Source of the DNA: a bacterium
Lineage (GTDB): Bacteria > UBA8248
Reading direction: 5' to 3'
Assembly: GCA_027622355.1 (NCBI GenBank)
Contig: JAQBZT010000119.1
Coordinates: forward strand, 1-8,229
Length of the DNA: 8,229 nucleotides
The position numbers and the translations under genes are program-made. The notes below the pieces were generated by a model. The model saw only the letters and a list, made by a program, of their open reading frames with translations, was not told the origin of the DNA and ran no database searches. This document shows, one piece after another, positions 4,715 through 8,229 of this stretch. Position 1 is the stretch's first letter, and the number at the start of each line of letters is the position of its first letter.

Positions 4715-6463
4715 ATGGACAGCCAGATGAAGAGCGAAGTGCGCGACGAGATGCAGATCGACTGGGATGTGCCCATCGAGATGGATGACGGCCTCATCCT
4801 CCGGGCGGATGTCTTCCGGCCGCAGGGGGAGGGGAAATACCCCGTCATCATGACCTACGGCCCCTACGGCAAGGGCCTCTCCTTCCAGGAGGGCTACCAG
4901 CCGGCCTGGGAGATCATGATCGAGAACCATCCCGACGTCCCCGCCGGCTCCACGAACAAATATCAGAACTGGGAGGTCGTGGACCCCGAAAAATGGGTGC
5001 CGGACGATTACATCTGCATCCGGGTCGATTCGCGCGGCTGCGGCCGCTCCCCCGGCTACGTCGACTGCCACGGCATGCGCGAGCGGCAGGACCTCGCCCA
5101 ATGCATCGAGTGGGCCGCCGTCCAGCCCTGGAGCAACGGCAAGGTCGGCCTCAACGGCATCTCGTATTACGCCATCAATCAGTGGAGCGTCGCCTCCCTC
5201 CAGCCACCGCACCTCGCGGCCATCTGCATCTGGGAAGGCACCTCGGACCGCTACCGCGACAACACCCACCACGGCGGCATTCTCAACACCTTCGGCGGCG
5301 GCTGGTACGACCGCCAGGTGAAGAACGTCCAGTACGGCCTCGGCGAAAATGGAAGGCGCAGCGTCGTGACGGACGATGTCATCTCGGGGCCCGAAGAACT
5401 CTCCGATGAAGAGCGCGCCAAGAACCGCGCCGACCTTCCGTCGGAAACTTTCGCGAACGCCATGGACGGTCCCTACTGGCGGGATCGCTCGGCCGATTTT
5501 GAGAACATCCAGGTGCCGCTGCTCTCCGCCGGCAACTGGGGCGGCCACGGCCTCCACCTGCGCGGGAACATCGAGGGCTTCACCCGCTCGGCCTCGAAGG
5601 AGAAATGGCTCGAGGTCCACGGCCTGGAGCACTGGACGCTCTTCTACACCGACTACGGCATCGACCTGCAGAAAAAATTCTTCGGCCACTTCCTCAAGGG
5701 AGAGGACACCGGCTGGAAAAAGCAGCCCCGCGTCCAGCTCCAGGTGCGCCACGTCGATAAATTCGTCAAGCGCTTTGAGAGTGAGTGGCCGCTGGCCCGC
5801 ACGCAGTGGACGAAATTTTCCCTCGACCCGGCTCACATGAGCCTGAACGCCGAGCCGCCGAAAGAAGAGGGGCGCATCAGCTACGCCGGAATGGGGGAGG
5901 GACTGACATTTCTTCTTCCCCCCTTCGGGAAAGAGACCGAGATCACCGGCCCCTCGGCCTGCAAGCTCTTCGTCTCATCCGAAACCGAGGACGCCGATCT
6001 CTTCCTCATCGTGCGCCTGTTCACCCCCGACATGCGGGAGATCACCTTCCAGGGCGCGCTCGACCCGACATCCCCGATCGCCCACGGCTGGCAGCGGGCC
6101 TCCCACCGCAAGCTCGACCCCAAGCTCAGCCTGCCGTACCGGCCCTATCACACCCACGATGAGAAGCAGCCCCTCGCGCCGGGGGAGGTCTACGATCTCG
6201 ACATCGAGGTCTGGCCCACCTGCATCGTCGTCCCCGCGGACTACCGCATCGGCCTCACCATCCGGGGGAAGGACTACGTCACCCAGTCGCCGAACCTCGA
6301 GTACAGCCTCGCGAAAAACCGCGGCACCTTCACCGGCGTCGGGCCGTTCCTCCACAACAATCCGGAGGATCGCCCCGAGGCCATTTTCGGGAAAAACGTC
6401 ACCCTCCACACCGGCCCCGCGCACCCGGCGCACATCATGCTGCCCATCGTGCCGGAGAAATAG
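4715..6463 (+). CDS. CocE/NonD-family alpha/beta hydrolase (X-Pro dipeptidyl-peptidase S15-like)
   Basis: A 582-residue protein, the usual length for CocE/NonD acylases and esterases. The start at ATG 4715 follows GGGGAGGG (4703-4710) by four bases. The N-terminal catalytic domain begins with VPIEMDDGLILRADVFRP (19-36), the family's opening strand pair. VDSRGCGRSPG (104-114) is the conserved DxRGxGxS loop. NGISYYA (147-153) carries the nucleophile Ser150 in GxSYxx. The usual acid motif GWxD seems replaced by GNWGGHG (273-279), with no Asp; the catalytic His is probably His306 in LEHW. Residues about 335-575 form the C-terminal jelly-roll (PepX_C-like). No signal peptide is seen. The substrate is unknown: esters, amides or acyl-peptides are all hydrolysed in this family. 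It is divergent from the selenoprotein gene and followed by a purine-rich stretch without an obvious terminator. Confidence 0.88.
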   Translation: MDSQMKSEVRDEMQIDWDVPIEMDDGLILRADVFRPQGEGKYPVIMTYGPYGKGLSFQEGYQPAWEIMIENHPDVPAGSTNKYQNWEVVDPEKWVPDDYICIRVDSRGCGRSPGYVDCHGMRERQDLAQCIEWAAVQPWSNGKVGLNGISYYAINQWSVASLQPPHLAAICIWEGTSDRYRDNTHHGGILNTFGGGWYDRQVKNVQYGLGENGRRSVVTDDVISGPEELSDEERAKNRADLPSETFANAMDGPYWRDRSADFENIQVPLLSAGNWGGHGLHLRGNIEGFTRSASKEKWLEVHGLEHWTLFYTDYGIDLQKKFFGHFLKGEDTGWKKQPRVQLQVRHVDKFVKRFESEWPLARTQWTKFSLDPAHMSLNAEPPKEEGRISYAGMGEGLTFLLPPFGKETEITGPSACKLFVSSETEDADLFLIVRLFTPDMREITFQGALDPTSPIAHGWQRASHRKLDPKLSLPYRPYHTHDEKQPLAPGEVYDLDIEVWPTCIVVPADYRIGLTIRGKDYVTQSPNLEYSLAKNRGTFTGVGPFLHNNPEDRPEAIFGKNVTLHTGPAHPAHIMLPIVPEK

Positions 6464-6495
6464 GGGAGGGGGGGGAGACGCGGTTTTAGAAGAGG

Positions 6496-6509
6496 CAAAC
6501 TGGTGCCCC
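6496..6509 (+). repeat. Left copy of perfect 14-bp direct repeat (candidate attachment-site remnant)
   Basis: CAAACTGGTGCCCC is identical to 7961-7974. The right copy includes the 3' CCA end of tRNA-Arg(CCU). The AT-rich island lies exactly between the two copies, as for elements integrated at tRNA 3' ends. Confidence 0.6.
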
Positions 6510-6682
6510 GGACAGAACAAAAATGAAAACTTCTGGGTGCTCACCATTCCCCTGACCACCTAGACGGATTCTTAGGTTTGGAGGGACACGAAGGATAACC
6601 GGGGACTGGTTCTTAGTGATGTCTTTGGGGTGGATTTTCGCTGTATCTATTAATTTTAAAAGGAATTACCCCTTCCCTTCGA

Positions 6683-6730
6683 AGGTCGGGACAAAATAGA
6701 AAGTGATGGATTCTTGCTATTTCCCGACCT
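6683..6730. repeat. Long imperfect inverted repeat / RNA hairpin downstream of the HNH genes
   Basis: AGGTCGGG (6683-6690) pairs with CCCGACCT (6723-6730), and AAATAG (6694-6699) with CTATTT (6717-6722). This gives 14 base pairs with a 3-base bulge (ACA, 6691-6693) and a 17-base loop. It lies just after the minus-strand HNH and small ORF. A terminator function is possible, but no T tract follows on either strand. A structured RNA or protein-binding site is equally possible. Confidence 0.6.
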
Positions 6731-6763
6731 GCCTAAACGGATTATCAAGTTAGCAGAGATGCG

Positions 6764-6883
6764 CTACCTGTCGATTCGATACCGGGGTTGAAAAGGAAAA
6801 TGAGACCCACCGGCCATTTCCATATTCTCGAATTCCACACTGTCAATCTTATCGATTACATCAACTCCTGCCAATAATCTCAT
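6764..6883 (-). CDS. Small ORF coupled to, or severed from, the HNH-like gene
   Basis: A 39-codon frame from ATG 6883 to TAG 6766-6764, starting MRLLAGVDVIDKIDSVEFEN. Its ATG begins one base after the TGA of the HNH-like gene (TGAGATG), an arrangement typical of translational coupling. The same frame continues upstream of the ATG for a further 9 codons (SDCLVIPCE). A +1 slip near the end of the HNH gene could therefore fuse it to that protein as a C-terminal tail. I do not recognise the family. The sequence is mixed hydrophobic and charged with no membrane segment or obvious motif. It could be a partner protein of the nuclease, or the true C-terminus of a frameshifted one. Confidence 0.45.
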   Translation of the reverse strand: MRLLAGVDVIDKIDSVEFENMEMAGGSHFPFQPRYRIDR

Positions 6884-6884
6884 C

Positions 6885-7802
6885 TCACACGGGATTACGA
6901 GGCAATCCGACTACCAAAGGAGAAACGATTGCGGTCGTTAGGTCATCTAAAAAGTATTTGACAATCCCAAGCCCCGCAAACCGTCTTCGCCCTGCTCTGA
7001 AATCTGAATACGCGGTTGTCGTTGTGATCCATCTCGGATCGTATGGAAAGATGAACTTACTTGCTTCCACCTTAGTATAAAAGTGAGGCGAGTGTTTTTC
7101 ATTGAACTGCTGTATCCACTTGGCATCTCCTGAAGATCCCACATTTACACCATTCTTTGTGTAACAAAGTTGTTCGAATGAGATCACACTACCGATGATC
7201 TCTTCGCTCGGCGGGATTACCTCGGGCAAGGAGATGGCCATAATTTCGGCACTTTCGACAGCCCTTTCAAGTTCATTGAGCACCCGGATTATATATACTC
7301 CTTTAGGAATCCCATCAACACAGGTTTCAATGATTGAATCGGAGATACTGTCAGCAGGTAACAACATTGAGAGACGTGGAACATTAATATAATGCAACGT
7401 TGACAATCGGCCTTGCCAAGATTGCTTTTTATACACACCTCCAGACGATAATTCGACGTGTGCGTTTTTTTCCGCAACTGCCTTCCATCCACACAATTTT
7501 TCAGCAGAATAACTTTTCCCATCATTCTTATCGATTAGCGTGGCACAACTCGCGCAAAGCCAAATCCCATTTTCGAAACTGCAACGCTCTGATTCGGTCT
7601 GGCTTGGATCGTATCTTGGCCCTCCAGGCGAAGCAGCACAAATATGTGCGGCTATCCCAATAATTGTAGCTTTGTCTTCTGCGTACGCATCAGGTCCCGT
7701 AGTTGGCTTCCTGCAAAGTGGCTGAGAGCACAAACCACCTACACGGTCCCTCAAGCTCTGTATTACCATTTTAGGAAAATCATCGCGCTTCTTTCTAGGC
7801 AT
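6885..7802 (-). CDS. HNH nuclease-like protein with unknown C-terminal domain
   Basis: A 305-residue protein from ATG 7802, chosen over the upstream in-frame GTG at 7832 because AGAAGAG lies about 8 bases before it. The N-terminal 115 residues form a treble-clef HNH-like module: GLCSQPLC (Cys25, Cys30), IGIAAHICAASPGGPRYDP with His53, ENGIWLCASC (Asn78, Cys83, Cys86) and LIDKND, then LCGWKAVAE. Four cysteines would bind structural zinc; His53 and Asn78 are likely catalytic. Proteins with this AAHI...GPRY...NGIWLC pattern are found as nuclease modules joined to variable C-terminal domains, often in accessory regions; from this I infer a defence or mobile-element role. The C-terminal 185 residues are unrecognised, with strand-rich character. 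The gene is AT-rich, unlike the core genes, and lies beside tRNA-Arg between direct repeats. A 39-codon ORF follows its stop by one base. Confidence 0.8.
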   Translation of the reverse strand: MPRKKRDDFPKMVIQSLRDRVGGLCSQPLCRKPTTGPDAYAEDKATIIGIAAHICAASPGGPRYDPSQTESERCSFENGIWLCASCATLIDKNDGKSYSAEKLCGWKAVAEKNAHVELSSGGVYKKQSWQGRLSTLHYINVPRLSMLLPADSISDSIIETCVDGIPKGVYIIRVLNELERAVESAEIMAISLPEVIPPSEEIIGSVISFEQLCYTKNGVNVGSSGDAKWIQQFNEKHSPHFYTKVEASKFIFPYDPRWITTTTAYSDFRAGRRRFAGLGIVKYFLDDLTTAIVSPLVVGLPRNPV

Positions 7803-7843
7803 ATAGTTATCTCTTCTCAATCCTTTACACACAGACCGGAAAA

Positions 7844-7871
7844 ACTATATCTCTTGGCTATGCCTCTCCAA
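7844..7871 (-). promoter_or_regulatory. Candidate promoter for the HNH-like gene
   Basis: On the minus strand TTGGAG (7871-7866) and TATAGT (7849-7844) are separated by 16 bp. The -10 matches the consensus at 5 of 6 positions and the -35 at 3 of 6. It lies about 42 bases upstream of ATG 7802. The 7803-7960 spacer shows no other gene. Confidence 0.35.
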
Positions 7872-7960
7872 AATCCTCTATTTCAGCATGGACCAAGATA
7901 AGGGAGGCATGTCAACCAACAGACATCGAGCCCTGAGCCGCGCCCGGGTGTCATGGACGA

Positions 7961-7974
7961 CAAACTGGTGCCCC
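7961..7974 (+). repeat. Right copy of perfect 14-bp direct repeat, overlapping the tRNA-Arg 3' end
   Basis: CAAACTGGTGCCCC, identical to 6496-6509. Bases 7966-7974 are the complement of the last nine bases of the tRNA, including CCA; the other five lie just outside the gene. Integration at the tRNA 3' end would leave the tRNA intact, as seen. Confidence 0.6.
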
Positions 7975-8042
7975 CTGCGTGATTCGAACACGCGGCCTAC
8001 GGATTAGGAATCCGTTGCTCTATCCGGCTGAGCTACGAGGGC
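7966..8042 (-). tRNA. tRNA-Arg (anticodon CCU)
   Basis: The 77-base minus-strand sequence folds as a full cloverleaf. The acceptor arm is GCCCTCG with AGGGGGC, having a U-G pair at 5:68 and a G-A mismatch at 7:66. The D arm is GCTC/GAGC. The anticodon stem ACGGA/TCCGT encloses the loop TTCCTAA, with CCT at positions 34-36, which decodes AGG (Arg). The T arm is GCGTG/CACGC around TTCGAAT. Discriminator A and CCA are encoded. Its 3' end borders the AT-rich island, consistent with use as an integration site. Confidence 0.95.
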
Positions 8043-8093
8043 AGAGGGCGGAATCTGCGTGACTCGGGGGGTACGGTCAAGGGTGCGGGGCAG

Positions 8094-8229
8094 TCAGTCC
8101 TTTTTGGGGGTTCTTCGGCTGCGGCGGGCGGCTAGGCGCTGTTGGAAGCGGCGTTGGCGGACGGGTTTGATGTCGCCCGGCTTGGCCGTTTCGGGGGCGT
8201 CATCTTTGTCCAGTTCGGTGGCCGGGGTG
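8094..8229 (-). CDS. Possible 3' end of a gene entering from the right, basic tail
   Basis: Forty-four codons are open on the minus strand from the window edge (first full codon at 8228) to TGA 8096-8094. They read as an acidic stretch (TELDKDDAPETAKPGD) followed by an Arg/Lys-rich tail ending RRSRRTPKKD. This resembles a disordered basic C-terminus, but no family can be named from it. In GC-rich DNA a short open frame is weak evidence. The stop lies 51 bases before the 5' end of the tRNA on the same strand. Confidence 0.4.
   Translation of the reverse strand, partial: TPATELDKDDAPETAKPGDIKPVRQRRFQQRLAARRSRRTPKKD

Larger units (their letters stand above)
6464..6763. other. Non-coding left part of the AT-rich island
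   Basis: No coding frame is supported here on either strand. Base composition falls sharply after about 6510 compared with the hydrolase gene. The stretch holds the left copy of the 14-bp repeat (6496-6509) and the hairpin at 6683-6730, and nothing else I can name. Confidence 0.6.

Noticed and set aside
4679..5836. A 385-codon open frame on the minus strand
   Set aside because: Antisense to the CocE/NonD hydrolase, with repetitive Val/Ala/Asp composition typical of shadow frames in GC-rich DNA.
6558..6575. CCTAGACGGATTCTTAGG, resembling the tRNA anticodon region, as a tRNA fragment left in the island
   Set aside because: Spacing from the 14-bp repeat does not match the tRNA and the similarity is short and broken.
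7972..8036. G-A mismatch at the base of the tRNA acceptor stem as a sign of a tRNA pseudogene
   Set aside because: All other stems are perfect, invariant positions and CCA are present; one 7:66 mismatch is tolerated in functional tRNAs.
1..8229. CRISPR array, insertion sequence with transposase, or rRNA genes
   Set aside because: No regularly spaced repeats, no transposase or integrase motifs and no rRNA-like sequence were seen.

Overview
The window looks like a piece of a GC-rich bacterial genome, most likely an uncultivated Gram-negative lineage. The evidence is an NlpD/EnvC-type amidase activator, strong Shine-Dalgarno sites, high GC at third codon positions in the core genes, and UGA apparently read as selenocysteine. 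Lineage cannot be fixed from the sequence. Two stretches are clearly more AT-rich than the rest: a methyltransferase gene (495-1661) and an island next to a tRNA gene (about 6510-7960).

Layout, left to right. The 3' end of an NlpD-like LytM/M23 gene runs to 375. A membrane-anchored SAM methyltransferase (495-1661) follows, bracketed by a diverged 20-bp direct repeat. Next is a compact plus-strand cluster: apt (adenine phosphoribosyltransferase, 1934-2461), a Cys-type OsmC-family gene that appears frameshifted near its 5' end (2490-2923), and a metallo-beta-lactamase-fold hydrolase (2988-3833). Convergent to it on the minus strand is a two-gene unit: an OsmC-like gene with an in-frame UGA exactly at the peroxidatic Cys position (4612-4046), then a 52-codon remnant of a zinc-type alcohol dehydrogenase that has lost its middle (4004-3846). 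A CocE/NonD-type alpha/beta hydrolase (4715-6463) is transcribed divergently from the selenoprotein gene.

The right end holds an AT-rich island abutting the 3' end of tRNA-Arg(CCU) (8042-7966, minus). It carries an HNH nuclease-like gene (7802-6885), a 39-codon ORF that starts one base after its stop, and a long imperfect hairpin. A perfect 14-bp direct repeat that includes the tRNA CCA end brackets the island, as expected of an integrated element. Beyond the tRNA lies the 3' end of one more possible minus-strand gene.

The most notable signal is the OsmC-like selenoprotein. A single reading frame runs through the UGA with family-like sequence on both sides. A GC-rich hairpin follows the UGA at the spacing and with the loop G expected of a bacterial SECIS. 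Two OsmC-family thiol peroxidase-like proteins (one Cys, one Sec), a metallohydrolase and an alpha/beta hydrolase so close together suggest an accessory region for peroxide defence or small-molecule turnover; that joint role is inference.
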